DNA of 38,969 nt from a virus: positions 1 through 38,969 of IMG/VR virus record IMGVR_UViG_3300017752_000046, one strand, 5' to 3'. Positions 17,761 through 26,390 of the stretch are shown piece after piece; position 1 is the stretch's first letter, and each line of letters begins with the position of its first letter. Position numbers and translations under genes: made by a program. The notes under the pieces were generated by a model, which saw only the letters and a list, made by a program, of their open reading frames with translations, was not told the DNA's origin and made no database searches.

Positions 17761-18409
17761 AAAACTGTCTTCTAAAAGGAGCTAACAAAGACATGTCAGT
17801 TCCTGTGAGAACAGCTGTAGAGTTGAGATTTAAAGAACCTGGATATTGTATAGAATAGTCACCTATTCTTTGACTATCTCCTAGTGTGAAGTTAGAAACT
17901 TCTGTTGAAGATTGTCCTTGTACATCCCCAGCTTCTTGTTGTGATGCGATTATTAAAGATGATTGTAGTAGTCTTGCAGATGCTCTTTCAGATACTGCTT
18001 TAAACTGTATCGGTAACTCTGGTGAATTACCTGAGCCTCGTGGATAATATCCAGCATTATAGGTAACTACTATATTTTGAGGTTTAGCATAAGACCATCT
18101 CATGCCTACTTTTTGAAGTCTTCCATTTGAAAAAGATACAAAGTCTTCTTCATTACCAGCTGTTAGTGTAAAACCATCTTCAACGACTGATGTTATTGAG
18201 TTAACAGGAAGATGAGTTAAAAATAATTCTTTAGTTTGGTCACCTGTAAAAGTTTCAACTTGAGTTGTTTGTTCTACGTCATAACCGACGTACTCTTTAA
18301 TTACAGAATCAGCTAATGGAATTATATTATTAGTAAGATGAGACTCTAAATCAGAATCAATATCAAACTGCATATATGCTTCTACATTAGTAGCAGTACA
18401 GAAAGCCAT
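17753..18409 (-). CDS. Head-tail connector (gp6/gp15-like)
   Basis: 218 aa. The N-terminus (CTATNVEAYMQFDIDSDLES, then IIPLADSVIKEYVGYDVE) is the helical start typical of phage DNA-packaging/connector proteins. It is followed by VETFTGDQTKELFLTHLPVNSI, the beta segment common in this family (head-tail joining proteins that form the ring under the portal). The C-terminus has FTLGDSQRIGDYSIQYP and ends LLAPFRRQFFV, also family-like. The gene overlaps the head closure gene. It belongs to the virion operon between capsid and tail genes. Confidence 0.8.
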   Translation of the reverse strand: MAFCTATNVEAYMQFDIDSDLESHLTNNIIPLADSVIKEYVGYDVEQTTQVETFTGDQTKELFLTHLPVNSITSVVEDGFTLTAGNEEDFVSFSNGRLQKVGMRWSYAKPQNIVVTYNAGYYPRGSGNSPELPIQFKAVSERASARLLQSSLIIASQQEAGDVQGQSSTEVSNFTLGDSQRIGDYSIQYPGSLNLNSTAVLTGTDMSLLAPFRRQFFV

Positions 18410-18426
18410 TTTCTAGAGCTCCTGTT

Positions 18427-18705
18427 TTACTTGTCTGTTGATTTAGTGTCTGTTACTTTGACGGATTTATTCTCAACTGGTTTTTGTGCTTTTTTAGCAG
18501 GAGCTTCTTTGTTTTCAGAAGCTTCTTTTTTAGCAGGAGCTTTCTTAACTTCTAAAGCACCTTGTTCTTTAAGCCACTCTGTTGGATATTCCTTACCAGC
18601 TTTAGCAATTAAGTCTGCTTGTGCTGTAGGTAAATCAGCAGGTGAACCTTTCCAGATTTTTCCGTCAGGTAATTTATAAACGTTTTGTTCTAATACTTTG
18701 TACAT
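18427..18705 (-). CDS. Small Lys/Ala-rich capsid-region protein
   Basis: 92 aa, function not recognised. Residues 1-48 look like a small folded domain (MYKVLEQNVYKLPDGKIWKG, then PTEWLKEQGALEV). Residues 49-92 are a low-complexity Lys, Ala, Pro, Glu tail with repeated APAKK units. The gene lies between the connector and a 51-aa gene. A positively charged tail of this kind could contact DNA or the capsid interior, or could be a head-fibre or decoration adaptor. This is only a suggestion from composition. The start is supported by an AAGGTAGGAT ribosome site on the minus strand. Confidence 0.75.
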   Translation of the reverse strand: MYKVLEQNVYKLPDGKIWKGSPADLPTAQADLIAKAGKEYPTEWLKEQGALEVKKAPAKKEASENKEAPAKKAQKPVENKSVKVTDTKSTDK

Positions 18706-18746
18706 AATAATTAATCCTACCTTATCTCTTGCGAATTTTTGGTTTT

Positions 18747-18902
18747 TTATTCCTCTTCGGTTTCGGCTTGTTGTAACTCATTTATATTCTCCGTTGTTGG
18801 TTTGATTTTAACTCTAAAAGATTCAATAATATCTTCAGATGTTTTAAAAAATTCTTTACTTCTTTTTATAAGTCCAAAAGGTTGTAAATCTCTTTCAAAC
18901 AT
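18747..18902 (-). CDS. Small protein between capsid and connector genes
   Basis: 51 aa, beginning MFERDLQPFGLIKRSKEFF and ending with the acidic LQQAETEEE. A very strong ribosome site (GGAGGAG) sits 5 nt before the ATG, so it is likely well translated although short. It follows the major capsid gene after a hairpin. No family recognised. The basic-amphipathic front and acidic tail suggest a capsid-associated or assembly peptide, but nothing more can be said. Confidence 0.75.
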   Translation of the reverse strand: MFERDLQPFGLIKRSKEFFKTSEDIIESFRVKIKPTTENINELQQAETEEE

Positions 18903-18920
18903 TTTCTCCTCCAATTGTTT

Positions 18921-18946
18921 TTGGGGTTAGTACGAACTAACCCCAA
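18921..18946 (-). other. Strong hairpin after the major capsid gene
   Basis: A perfect 11-bp inverted repeat, TTGGGGTTAGT and ACTAACCCCAA, encloses a 4-nt loop 17 bases downstream of the capsid stop codon. On the minus strand it is followed by AAAAAC rather than a T-run, so it is not a standard intrinsic terminator. It may protect the 3' end of capsid mRNA, mark a processing site, or partly terminate transcription. Confidence 0.75.
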
Positions 18947-18963
18947 GAAACAAATAATCTCAA

Positions 18964-20199
18964 TTACATATTTGTAATTGTGCAGAATGCGGTTGGTCTA
19001 TAAATTGCAAAACCCATACGCATTGTTAATCTAATTGCCAATTGATTCTTCGCAAAGAAGTCTGAATGGCTATCAGATACAGCAAGGTCGACGTTTTCTC
19101 TCATTATTACTTGAGCAGCGTCGCCTCCGCCAAATTTACCCACAAGTACTGTTCCAGCAGCAATAGCTGTTGAAGGTACTACTTGAAGACCCCAAATTCT
19201 TGGAGCTGGGTTATCACCAAATCCGCCAGCTACTACAAACAATGGGTTCTTTGAACCGCTTGTTGTAACATCTGAAACTGATGTGACAAGGTCATACCAG
19301 TCTGATGGATGTAAGACGATTGCATCTGGTTCTACAAATGCATCTTTCCTAATTTCAGTGATAGCTTGATAAATTTGACCTAATTTTCCAAGTTCCCCAC
19401 CATATGGGTCACCTGTATAGTCAAATGTATTAATTCCTGACTTGTTTAAAACACCTGTCAAGTTAGGTGCGGAACCATTTCCGTTAAGGAGTTGGTTGTC
19501 CATGTTTAACTTCATCATTGTTGACAATCTGGAGTTAACATAACCTTGGATTCCAGCAACATCACTTAGAAGCTCGTCAGTTACAGGCAAGAATGTAGCC
19601 ATCTTTCTGATGGATTCTGTTCTTTCTGTAAAAGCTAAAGCACCTTCATTAGATGTACTAATGTCTGCGGCTTCAGCAACTGAACCAGCATTGTTTGTGA
19701 ATGTTGTTTCTTCAAGATAAACATATGCATTTTGTGTTGTTTGAATTTGGTCAAACAATCCAATAACGCTGTCTGGATTTCTTAAAGCGGTTTCCAGGAT
19801 ACCAGGAGCTCTTAAGCTCTCTGGAGCGTAACCTGTTGTATTCAAAGTTGTTTTAAATTCAACATTTGAATCTACACCTTTAACACCATTGTTTACATAT
19901 GCTTCATAAGCATTTGTATTTACTAGGTGTTCTCCAATAGATTTTGGAGCTTCCATTCCTGATACTTCAGGTTGTGGAACAGTGTTGACAGGTTCGTTAG
20001 CAATTTCCATTGCTTTTTCGTTTGAAACTTTAGCTTCTTCGACTTTTAAATCATCAACAAGTCCAGCTAGTTCAGAGTTGAGACCTTTGATTTTCTCTTT
20101 GGCCTCAGGTGTGTACTTGCCGTCCTGAGATGCGTCGAATACGCCTTTAAGTTCTTCACGAGATTGAGCGATTTGCTCTTTTATCTCATTTGATTTCAC
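18964..20199 (-). CDS. Major capsid protein (HK97 fold)
   Basis: 411 aa. The first 75 or so residues are helical and charged (NEIKEQIAQSREELKG, then KVEEAKVSNEKAMEI), typical of the HK97 delta/scaffold domain removed by the prohead protease. The rest follows the HK97 pattern: APGILETALRNPDSVIGLF, the E-loop-like region with TFTNNAGSVAEAADISTSNEG, RKMATFLPVTDELLSD, the domain with LNGNGSAPNLTGVLN, and a C-terminal IRLTMRMGFAIYRPTAFCTI. It follows the protease gene, the standard order. Multiple copies build the icosahedral head. The AGGAGAAT ribosome site supports the start. Confidence 0.95.
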   Translation of the reverse strand: MKSNEIKEQIAQSREELKGVFDASQDGKYTPEAKEKIKGLNSELAGLVDDLKVEEAKVSNEKAMEIANEPVNTVPQPEVSGMEAPKSIGEHLVNTNAYEAYVNNGVKGVDSNVEFKTTLNTTGYAPESLRAPGILETALRNPDSVIGLFDQIQTTQNAYVYLEETTFTNNAGSVAEAADISTSNEGALAFTERTESIRKMATFLPVTDELLSDVAGIQGYVNSRLSTMMKLNMDNQLLNGNGSAPNLTGVLNKSGINTFDYTGDPYGGELGKLGQIYQAITEIRKDAFVEPDAIVLHPSDWYDLVTSVSDVTTSGSKNPLFVVAGGFGDNPAPRIWGLQVVPSTAIAAGTVLVGKFGGGDAAQVIMRENVDLAVSDSHSDFFAKNQLAIRLTMRMGFAIYRPTAFCTITNM

Positions 20200-20221
20200 G
20201 ATATTCTCCTGTGATATTAAT

Positions 20222-21478
20222 TTATACTTCTATTTCGATATCCACAGTTTCAGCTAATAATTGTTGACTCTCTATCCACTGTGCGTCAAATTCCTCATCA
20301 ACTAAGTCTTCTTCCTCTTCAGCAGTTTCAGTAGTTTCAGCTACAGGAACTAGTTCTTCAGTTTCGACTACTTCAACTTCAACAGCTTCAGTAGCTTCTT
20401 CTTCTATAACTTCTTCCTCAACTTCGACTTCAACAGTTTCAACATCGGGAGAACCCTCTGCTTCAACTTCAACTTCTGATGAGATAGTCTCTTCAGCTTC
20501 AGCTATTTCATCATCAGAATAATTTCCAATAAATGAATCAATTTCTTGACTAGCCTCTGTAAGGTATTCTTGCACTGCGCGTAAAGCGTCAGTAGCTTTT
20601 ATTCCCATTTTCCTTCCATCCTTAGCACGTAACATCGCAATGGCGTTAGCTCGTGCCATTAAGTCGTCCAATGCAGCAAGCACATCTTTGACTTGTTGTG
20701 AGAAAGTTAATTTCTCAACATCTTTTTCCTCTACTTCAGCAGAATTCTTTTCCTCTTCTTCTCTCATAGATTTCTCTATAGAAGCAAGGTAAGCTGGGTG
20801 GTCTTTGCAAGGCATGTACAAAACTGTACCATCGTGCTCATGCTCGTGACTACCAGAACAACCTAATTCTTTAGCTCGTTCTTCAGCTTCTTCCGCTGTT
20901 TTGAATAAATCTTTTCCTGAATATTTTTCTTCAGGCATTTCGTCCTCAGACTCAGAATTAACTTCATCCTCTGGTTCTTTTGAAATTTCTTTTAGTAAAT
21001 CATTGTTAGACTTTATAGCCATAGTATAAGTTTCTTGATTTGCTCCTACTAAAACTGGTGATACTTCAAAGACTGTAAGTCCTTTTAGATATCGAGCATC
21101 AATTTCTTTTTCGCCATCTTGAAACGTACCTCTTTCACTATCATCTACTTTATAACCAAATGACCATTGCTGTAAGTCGCCCATATTTTTTACAATGTTG
21201 TATGCTTCTTTTCCAGATTCAGTGTCCATAAAGAACTCTCCTTCAAAAGTAGCTTTACTACCATCTTCTATTATTTTTCCTTTTCCGATTGGCATGTCCC
21301 ACTTGTGAGCCCATACCATAGGAACTGAACCTGATTTAAATCCTGATTCTATTGCACCCGGAAGAACAATATCACCATCTGAATCTAAGTTGTTAAATAC
21401 TGAAAATACAGCACTTACTTTCCCTTCTGATTCTTCTTTAAACTCTAGGTCTATACTTTTTAATTCTCTATTTGACAT
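20222..21478 (-). CDS. Prohead protease with long acidic C-terminal tail
   Basis: 418 aa. Residues 1-155 are an HK97-type (S78) prohead protease, with H58 in WAHKWD and S106 in QWSFGYKV as likely catalytic residues and the family segment LTVFEVSPVLVGANQ. The enzyme trims capsid delta domains inside the prohead. Residues 190-240 contain ELGCSGSHEHEH and YMPCKDHPAYL, a Cys/His-rich patch that may bind metal. Residues 320-400 are an extreme Glu/Val/Thr-rich tail that could act as scaffold and be self-cleaved. The family is usually about 160-250 aa, so about half of this protein is extra. It lies between portal and capsid genes. Confidence 0.92.
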   Translation of the reverse strand: MSNRELKSIDLEFKEESEGKVSAVFSVFNNLDSDGDIVLPGAIESGFKSGSVPMVWAHKWDMPIGKGKIIEDGSKATFEGEFFMDTESGKEAYNIVKNMGDLQQWSFGYKVDDSERGTFQDGEKEIDARYLKGLTVFEVSPVLVGANQETYTMAIKSNNDLLKEISKEPEDEVNSESEDEMPEEKYSGKDLFKTAEEAEERAKELGCSGSHEHEHDGTVLYMPCKDHPAYLASIEKSMREEEEKNSAEVEEKDVEKLTFSQQVKDVLAALDDLMARANAIAMLRAKDGRKMGIKATDALRAVQEYLTEASQEIDSFIGNYSDDEIAEAEETISSEVEVEAEGSPDVETVEVEVEEEVIEEEATEAVEVEVVETEELVPVAETTETAEEEEDLVDEEFDAQWIESQQLLAETVDIEIEV

Positions 21479-21517
21479 GTCGTTAGAATACTCCTACTAA
21501 GTTATGTAACTATAATA

Positions 21518-24160
21518 TCAACTAGAAGCCAAATTATGTGTCTTTTCCTTGGTAATATCTTTTATAACTCTAAGCATAGATATTGGCATCACAACACTTC
21601 TATCTGTTCTTTTATGTGAACCATCTTCCATTATTGCCCATACCATCATAGTTGCAGTTTGTTTTTCATTATTAACAGAAGTTACAATACCATGAACTGT
21701 AGAAGGTGGGTCTGGGTCCTTTTTTATTGACCAAGAAACAGATTGACCTACTTTAACACTAGAAGCTTTCATCCCACTCTTTTTAGATGAGAGAGGGTGA
21801 GAAGAAGGCAACAAGTCTGTATCGTAAGGCTTTCTCTTAAATCGTCCTGTACGCAAAGCGTGTAAGAACCCATTAACTCTCGCTACTCCCCACTGTTCAG
21901 GACCAGTAACATTACCTCTCACTGAACCAGGGTTTGTTCGATAAGCACCGACACCTCTATTAAAAACCCTTATAAGAGTACTTAACCTTACGGTGTACTT
22001 TGGATTTTTAGCATTGTGTTCCTTAAGTTTATTAGTGAGTGTTTTTTTAATAGTCCCACTAACTTTAGAAAGGTAGAATTCATCAATCATTTGTTTTTGA
22101 TATTCTAAAGATTTCTTTCGTCGTTCTCTGACTAATTTCTTTCTTTCATTAATTTCTGCTTTCATTTTAGGAACACCTATATTTAGAACACCACCCCATT
22201 TGATTGCTGCAATAACACCATTTAATCTATTATCATTTTGATGTCTGCCCATGTAACGTTCTCTTCTTTTTACCCAGTTAAGTACTGATTCACTTCTGTC
22301 TCCAGATTGATATTTAGACCATCTACTGTAAGCATCATTACCTGTAAAAGATGTTGGCGGATTACCACCGTTACCTGCTAGTCTCCAAATTTCTGGCCAG
22401 TTTTCTTTTAAATCTTTTGCATATGAATATGAAAATTGTTTGTATTTAGAATTTGAAATCCTTATCGCCATATCATCTCCAGAGCTAGGGAAATTAGTTC
22501 TATCTTTTTTAGGTTTTTCTTTCTTTTCTGAAGGATTAAACATTTCAGATTCTTTTTCATATAAAACTTCAGCTTCTTCAAGTGATACTTTTAATTCATC
22601 TACAGGTTCAAAATCTTTTTTCATAGAAGCTAAAAACTTTTCTGCCTCTTCTCTAGTTTTAAAACATTCTACAACTTTGTTATCTTCGTGTTCTAATACA
22701 CAGTAAGCACCACTAGGCATTTGAGCAATATATTTTTCTTCCCCCCTAGGTTCTTCTGTTCTTTGTACTCGTGGCTCCCTAGAAGATTCAGGAGGTACAG
22801 CAGTTGAATCTAATATTGCTTTCGATTTAGGGTCTTCTCCGTCATACATGACTCTATCTCTTTCTAATAAAGGTTGACCCTCTTCGTTTATTTGAATCAT
22901 ATTAAGAGGTCTTAAGTAAATATCATGCCTATCATCTGTTTCAAGACCCACAACTCTTCTTGCTTCTCCTATTGTTATCCATCCACCTTGAACACCTGTA
23001 TTAACTCTTTTATAAAGTTCGTCCATGTCTTCCTGCAAAGCTCTAACTTCTTTTACATCGTATTCACATATGTATTCTTTTTCACCAAAGTCTGGTAAGA
23101 GTAATTGATGTGTTAGTTCATTTGCAACAGTTTTCCATAAAGGAATAAGTTTTTGTTCAGTAAAGAATTCTCTTAATTCACTTGTATTATTATACGTGGC
23201 CGAATCCAGTCCAGCTCCGAGTCCAGCGAGAATTGCTGGGACACCTAAAACTGCTGATATTCTCTCTTCTGGGAGTCTTCTTAGTTCTTGTAGTTTCATT
23301 TGGTCTGGAGAGAAAGATACAACATCTACATTCATAGAACCCGATAAGACCATTGGCTGTCCTCTATTTGCACCACCAAATTTTTGTTTATAAGACTCAG
23401 AAATAGCTTCAGCTTCTTCTCTTGTTGGTCCACCCATGGCATCGTTTCTAGGGGAAAGTACAACTCCTGGTACAGCCATATTGTGTAATAAAGCAGCTGA
23501 CCATTGTCCAGCAGCTTCGTCTCCAAGAATTTCTCTTAAAACACCTTTAAGTGGAGCATGTCCTCTTCTATGGTCATTAGGGTCAATACCTTGTCTTATG
23601 TGAACAACATCATCATATGGTAAATCTAATGCATTACCACTTCCATGAACAAAATACTCATAGTGCGTTATTAATTCTTTATCGTTGCCTCTTACTTGAA
23701 CTAAACTTGGCATTAGTGGTACTAATTGAACTACTTCTCCTTTTGTATTTCTATTCTTGTAGAGAAAAGCATCTCCTACTGTGTTTAAAGCTAAAACAAT
23801 ATAATGACTAATAAGTCCAGATGACATATAGGGATTAGGCCTTCTCCATAAATCAAATAAAGGGTGTTTGAAGTCTACATCTCTGTTACCAGCTTCGTCC
23901 ATTTTAACAATTTGTAACATTGGCTCTGAGAAAGCTGTTGATAATACATTTAGACAAGCAATAACAGCTGAGTTTGCAGAACCATCACCAATTTCTTCTA
24001 ATTGTTTTGTTTCCCAAAATCCAGAAGTAGTATTGTAACCATATACTGATGAATCCAAACCGTAGTTCTGATTATATCTACCCTGTGCTTTTTCTCCACC
24101 AGAGTTAGGTCTAATTATATCTACAATTCTTTGAAATCTACTTTTATTTTCTTGTTCCAT
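21518..24160 (-). CDS. Portal protein fused to a long C-terminal extension
   Basis: 880 aa. Residues 1-420 are an HK97-type portal: SANSAVIACLNVLSTAFSEP, HPLFDLWRRPNP, NTVGDAFLYKNR, VVHIRQGIDPNDHRRGHAPL, and LRRLPEERISAVLGVPAIL. The portal is the dodecameric gate for DNA packaging and is normally 400-500 aa. Residues 570-690 form a basic domain (WVKRRERYMGRHQNDNRL, GVIAAIKWGG). Residues 721-796 resemble a phage-associated DUF5824-like segment (RVFNRGVGAY, GPEQWGVARVNGFL, DTDLLPSSH). Residues 804-870 resemble the HVA1/DUF2945 Tudor-like fold (VGQSVSWSI through DRSVVMPISMLRVI). The ATG shares one base with the terminase stop (TAATG). Domain names beyond the portal are pattern-based. Confidence 0.9.
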   Translation of the reverse strand: MEQENKSRFQRIVDIIRPNSGGEKAQGRYNQNYGLDSSVYGYNTTSGFWETKQLEEIGDGSANSAVIACLNVLSTAFSEPMLQIVKMDEAGNRDVDFKHPLFDLWRRPNPYMSSGLISHYIVLALNTVGDAFLYKNRNTKGEVVQLVPLMPSLVQVRGNDKELITHYEYFVHGSGNALDLPYDDVVHIRQGIDPNDHRRGHAPLKGVLREILGDEAAGQWSAALLHNMAVPGVVLSPRNDAMGGPTREEAEAISESYKQKFGGANRGQPMVLSGSMNVDVVSFSPDQMKLQELRRLPEERISAVLGVPAILAGLGAGLDSATYNNTSELREFFTEQKLIPLWKTVANELTHQLLLPDFGEKEYICEYDVKEVRALQEDMDELYKRVNTGVQGGWITIGEARRVVGLETDDRHDIYLRPLNMIQINEEGQPLLERDRVMYDGEDPKSKAILDSTAVPPESSREPRVQRTEEPRGEEKYIAQMPSGAYCVLEHEDNKVVECFKTREEAEKFLASMKKDFEPVDELKVSLEEAEVLYEKESEMFNPSEKKEKPKKDRTNFPSSGDDMAIRISNSKYKQFSYSYAKDLKENWPEIWRLAGNGGNPPTSFTGNDAYSRWSKYQSGDRSESVLNWVKRRERYMGRHQNDNRLNGVIAAIKWGGVLNIGVPKMKAEINERKKLVRERRKKSLEYQKQMIDEFYLSKVSGTIKKTLTNKLKEHNAKNPKYTVRLSTLIRVFNRGVGAYRTNPGSVRGNVTGPEQWGVARVNGFLHALRTGRFKRKPYDTDLLPSSHPLSSKKSGMKASSVKVGQSVSWSIKKDPDPPSTVHGIVTSVNNEKQTATMMVWAIMEDGSHKRTDRSVVMPISMLRVIKDITKEKTHNLASS

Positions 24161-25380
24161 TAAAAAGCCTGCCAGGTTCTTTTGTTTTGCAGATGTTGTG
24201 CTCCTAAAGCTAATGCATCTACCATATCATCATGAGCACCAAGCGGGAACGTCAAAAGTTCCCTCTCTAAATCAGGTACCCATGCTGCATCAGCTCGAAA
24301 CAACACATCTCCTGCCTCCATCCTAGCCGATAATGGCAAAGCCTTTGTTATTTTATCCTTATCAGCAGAAACTTCTATAACTCTCAATCCACTCCTTTGA
24401 GCCATTTGCGTAAAGGGTTTTGATAAACCTTGTTTTTCTAATAAAACATGTTTCCAATTATATCTTCTGTACATGTCTCTAATTGCTGGAACAACATCAG
24501 GTCCTTCAACTTTTATTCTTTGAACGTCATTAACAAATATTCTCATATCTGGTGTCTGAGCGAAGCTCACAATTGCTGTGTAGTCAGAAGCATCTGCTGT
24601 TGTAACTGCAATATCTGCAGCACCAAAAAAACTTAACTGTTCTGGATTCCATTGAGTTCCACCACCTATCCATAAATTGTTTGATTTAATTGAGTAGTAT
24701 GCAAACCACTCTGGTTTAAACATGGCTTGTCCAGATTCAACAAACTCTGCCATATACTCTTGAGCAAAAACAATAGAACCTACTTCTGCTTTAGCACTCT
24801 CTAATTCCTCTGGGTCAATACTAGGGTTATCTAAAGTTGAAAATTTAAATCTTTCCCAGTTTGGTAATTCGTTTGCTGTTTCCCACAAATCGTAAAACCA
24901 ATTACCAACGCCCATAGGAGTACTAATAAATAACGCTCCACCTTTTCTTTCAGTCAGTGTTGGTCTTAATACTTCTCTCCATACTTCTGGCTTTATAAAT
25001 GCAGCTTCGTCCATAACTAAAAAGTCAAGACCTTCACCTCTTAGACGTTGTGGATTATCAGCAGATTTAGCACCTATATATCCACCGTTCGGAAAATGAA
25101 CTTCCATATTAGCAAGTGATATTTTAGGTCTTATTTCTTCGGGAAATGAATAGGCTGCATTTTCTATTGCTCTCCAGCCAACTCTAGCAATTGCAAAAGT
25201 AGGTGCAACCCACCAAGCTCTTTTTCCAGCTAAGGCATTTTCTAAACACAGTTGTACGCCTAATCTAGTTTTACCAAATCTTCTTCCTGCACAAAGAATT
25301 TTCCAACGACTATCAGATTGTGCAACTTTTTTCTGCGCTTCATGCAAAGGAGGTAGTTGTGCTACATATTCGTTTGACAC
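24160..25380 (-). CDS. terL: Terminase large subunit
   Basis: 406 aa packaging motor. The N-terminal ATPase shows Walker A AGRRFGKT (residues 31-38), Walker B with catalytic acid LDFLVMDEAAF (118-128) and coupling motif FISTP (151-155). The C-terminal RNase H-like nuclease has GAADIAVTTADASD (first Asp about residue 253) and HDDMVDALALG near 382-392. It cuts phage DNA and pumps it through the portal. Its length is slightly below the common 420-550 aa, but all motifs are present. It is tightly coupled to the portal gene and preceded by small genes including an HNH endonuclease. Confidence 0.97.
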   Translation of the reverse strand: MSNEYVAQLPPLHEAQKKVAQSDSRWKILCAGRRFGKTRLGVQLCLENALAGKRAWWVAPTFAIARVGWRAIENAAYSFPEEIRPKISLANMEVHFPNGGYIGAKSADNPQRLRGEGLDFLVMDEAAFIKPEVWREVLRPTLTERKGGALFISTPMGVGNWFYDLWETANELPNWERFKFSTLDNPSIDPEELESAKAEVGSIVFAQEYMAEFVESGQAMFKPEWFAYYSIKSNNLWIGGGTQWNPEQLSFFGAADIAVTTADASDYTAIVSFAQTPDMRIFVNDVQRIKVEGPDVVPAIRDMYRRYNWKHVLLEKQGLSKPFTQMAQRSGLRVIEVSADKDKITKALPLSARMEAGDVLFRADAAWVPDLERELLTFPLGAHDDMVDALALGAQHLQNKRTWQAF

Positions 25381-25599
25381 TTAATTTAAGTACTCTGCTT
25401 TTCTTCTTTTTAAATTAGTCATAGCTTGTTCTAGTGTCGTTATGTTTTGTTGCCAAGCTAAATGTTCTTCGGGATTCTGAAGTTTATGAGGTTCCATTAA
25501 ACACAAAGCCCAATGTTGAGCTTCTAGTTTTTTAATCTCGTTGTTAATAATATTTTCTTTTTCTTCCTCAGTAATAAGTTCGTAATTGTATTCTCTCAT
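25381..25599 (-). CDS. Small helical protein before terminase
   Basis: 72 aa, function not recognised. The sequence is almost wholly helical and charged (ELITEEEKENIINNEIKKLEAQHWAL, then EQAMTNLKRRKAEYLN in the last part), suggesting a short coiled coil. I place the start at ATG 25599 because AGGTGG lies 5 nt upstream and this start does not overlap the preceding gene; a GTG at 25608 would add three residues. It sits between the zinc-ribbon gene and the large terminase, so it might take part in packaging. Confidence 0.7.
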   Translation of the reverse strand: MREYNYELITEEEKENIINNEIKKLEAQHWALCLMEPHKLQNPEEHLAWQQNITTLEQAMTNLKRRKAEYLN

Positions 25600-25601
25600 T
25601 G

Positions 25602-25847
25602 TTACCACCTAAATTTCTTTTTCTTTGCTTTCTGATACTTTTCATAAGAACTAACAGATAAATCAGAGGGGTCTTTTTCCCACTCAACATCCACAGGGGT
25701 TTCAAACATAACATTTTTTGATATCTGTCTTAACATGACTGACTGACATTTAGGACAATTAATCTCTGGATTAATGTCTATCTTGTGAATAATTTCACTA
25801 ACTAGTCCACAATGTTCAGCTAAACATTTATAATCGTATCTAGGCAT
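25602..25847 (-). CDS. Zinc-ribbon protein (FmdB-like)
   Basis: 81 aa. It begins MPRYDYKCLAEHCGLVSEI and then has INCPKCQSVMLRQIS, giving Cys pairs at 8/13 and 31/34 in the layout of FmdB-type zinc ribbons. The C-terminus is Lys-rich (KYQKAKKKKFRW). These proteins are small putative regulatory or nucleic-acid-binding factors common in phages near packaging genes. Overlaps the HNH gene end by 8 nt, indicating coupled translation. Confidence 0.75.
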   Translation of the reverse strand: MPRYDYKCLAEHCGLVSEIIHKIDINPEINCPKCQSVMLRQISKNVMFETPVDVEWEKDPSDLSVSSYEKYQKAKKKKFRW

Positions 25848-26223
25848 ATCTCCCCAAGTAAGCTCTTACAAATTTAGTGTACTCTCTTTTTGCTCCAGAT
25901 ATAGTTTTACCATCAAAAATATCGTGATGATACTTACAAAATATAGCTACATTACCTTCACTGTTTGAAATATCCCTGTTCATACCACCCATACCAATAC
26001 CTGTAATATGAGCCATTTCTAACCATTGAGTTGTATCACATTCTGGCCATTCACATTTATTTTTAGCACGTTTTAAAGATTTTTCTCTGAGCTCTGATTT
26101 ATTAATTTTACCAGTGCCTTCTCTTTTTTTTTGACCCATTCCAGATACGCCATGTGATTTAGAACGACGTTGTTTGAATTCTTTATAACTTTCGTTTTCT
26201 GGGTCCCATTCCACTCTAGGCAT
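25840..26223 (-). CDS. HNH endonuclease near terminase
   Basis: 127 aa. The HNH core is clear: CEWPEC (C57, C62), LEMAHITGIGMGG with H72, NVAIFCKYHH with N91, C96 and H99/H100. The N-terminal 50 residues are basic. Small HNH proteins next to terminase genes are known to work with TerL in DNA cleavage at packaging in HK97-like phages, so this is the likely role here. There is no Shine-Dalgarno sequence before ATG 26223. Instead a TGTTAGAAT extended -10-like box ends 6 nt upstream, which would place transcription start on the A of the ATG. Confidence 0.88.
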   Translation of the reverse strand: MPRVEWDPENESYKEFKQRRSKSHGVSGMGQKKREGTGKINKSELREKSLKRAKNKCEWPECDTTQWLEMAHITGIGMGGMNRDISNSEGNVAIFCKYHHDIFDGKTISGAKREYTKFVRAYLGRYA

Positions 26224-26229
26224 TTAAAT

Positions 26230-26238
26230 ATTCTAACA
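26230..26238 (-). promoter_or_regulatory. Extended -10 promoter, leaderless start for the virion operon
   Basis: On the minus strand the bases read TGTTAGAAT. The hexamer TAGAAT (5 of 6 to TATAAT) carries the TG extension and ends 6 nt before the HNH ATG, so the predicted first transcribed base is the A of that ATG. The almost identical TGTTAAAAT precedes the gene at 29303. Confidence 0.5.
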
Positions 26239-26348
26239 GCTCTTTGTTATAGATACAGCTCTCCTAAGAGAGCCGATGATGGGAGGAGGTCGGTGTGGAT
26301 GCCGACTGATTTAATATTACCTCTTTAGCCTCTGTCTAGTGGTATTGA
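26239..26348 (-). other. Structured non-coding stretch upstream of HNH gene
   Basis: No open frame seen. It contains a 6-bp hairpin GCTCTC/GAGAGC with loop CTAA (26258-26273) and a second hairpin GTCGGT/GCCGAC (26289-26306). They could be regulatory RNA or part of a packaging site, given the neighbouring terminase genes. Evidence is limited to the inverted repeats. Confidence 0.45.
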
Positions 26349-26390
26349 AAAAGAGAAAGCCACCTCACAGGATGGCCTTATTCTCTTTTG
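26349..26390 (-). terminator. Intrinsic terminator after the AIPR-like gene
   Basis: On the minus strand a stem of GCCACC with GG(A)TGGC and an outer AAAGAGAA/TTCTCTTT arm is followed by a T-rich tail (TTTCTCTTTTTC). It lies 58 nt beyond the AIPR-like stop and would isolate that gene from the downstream HNH-terminase operon. Confidence 0.75.
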
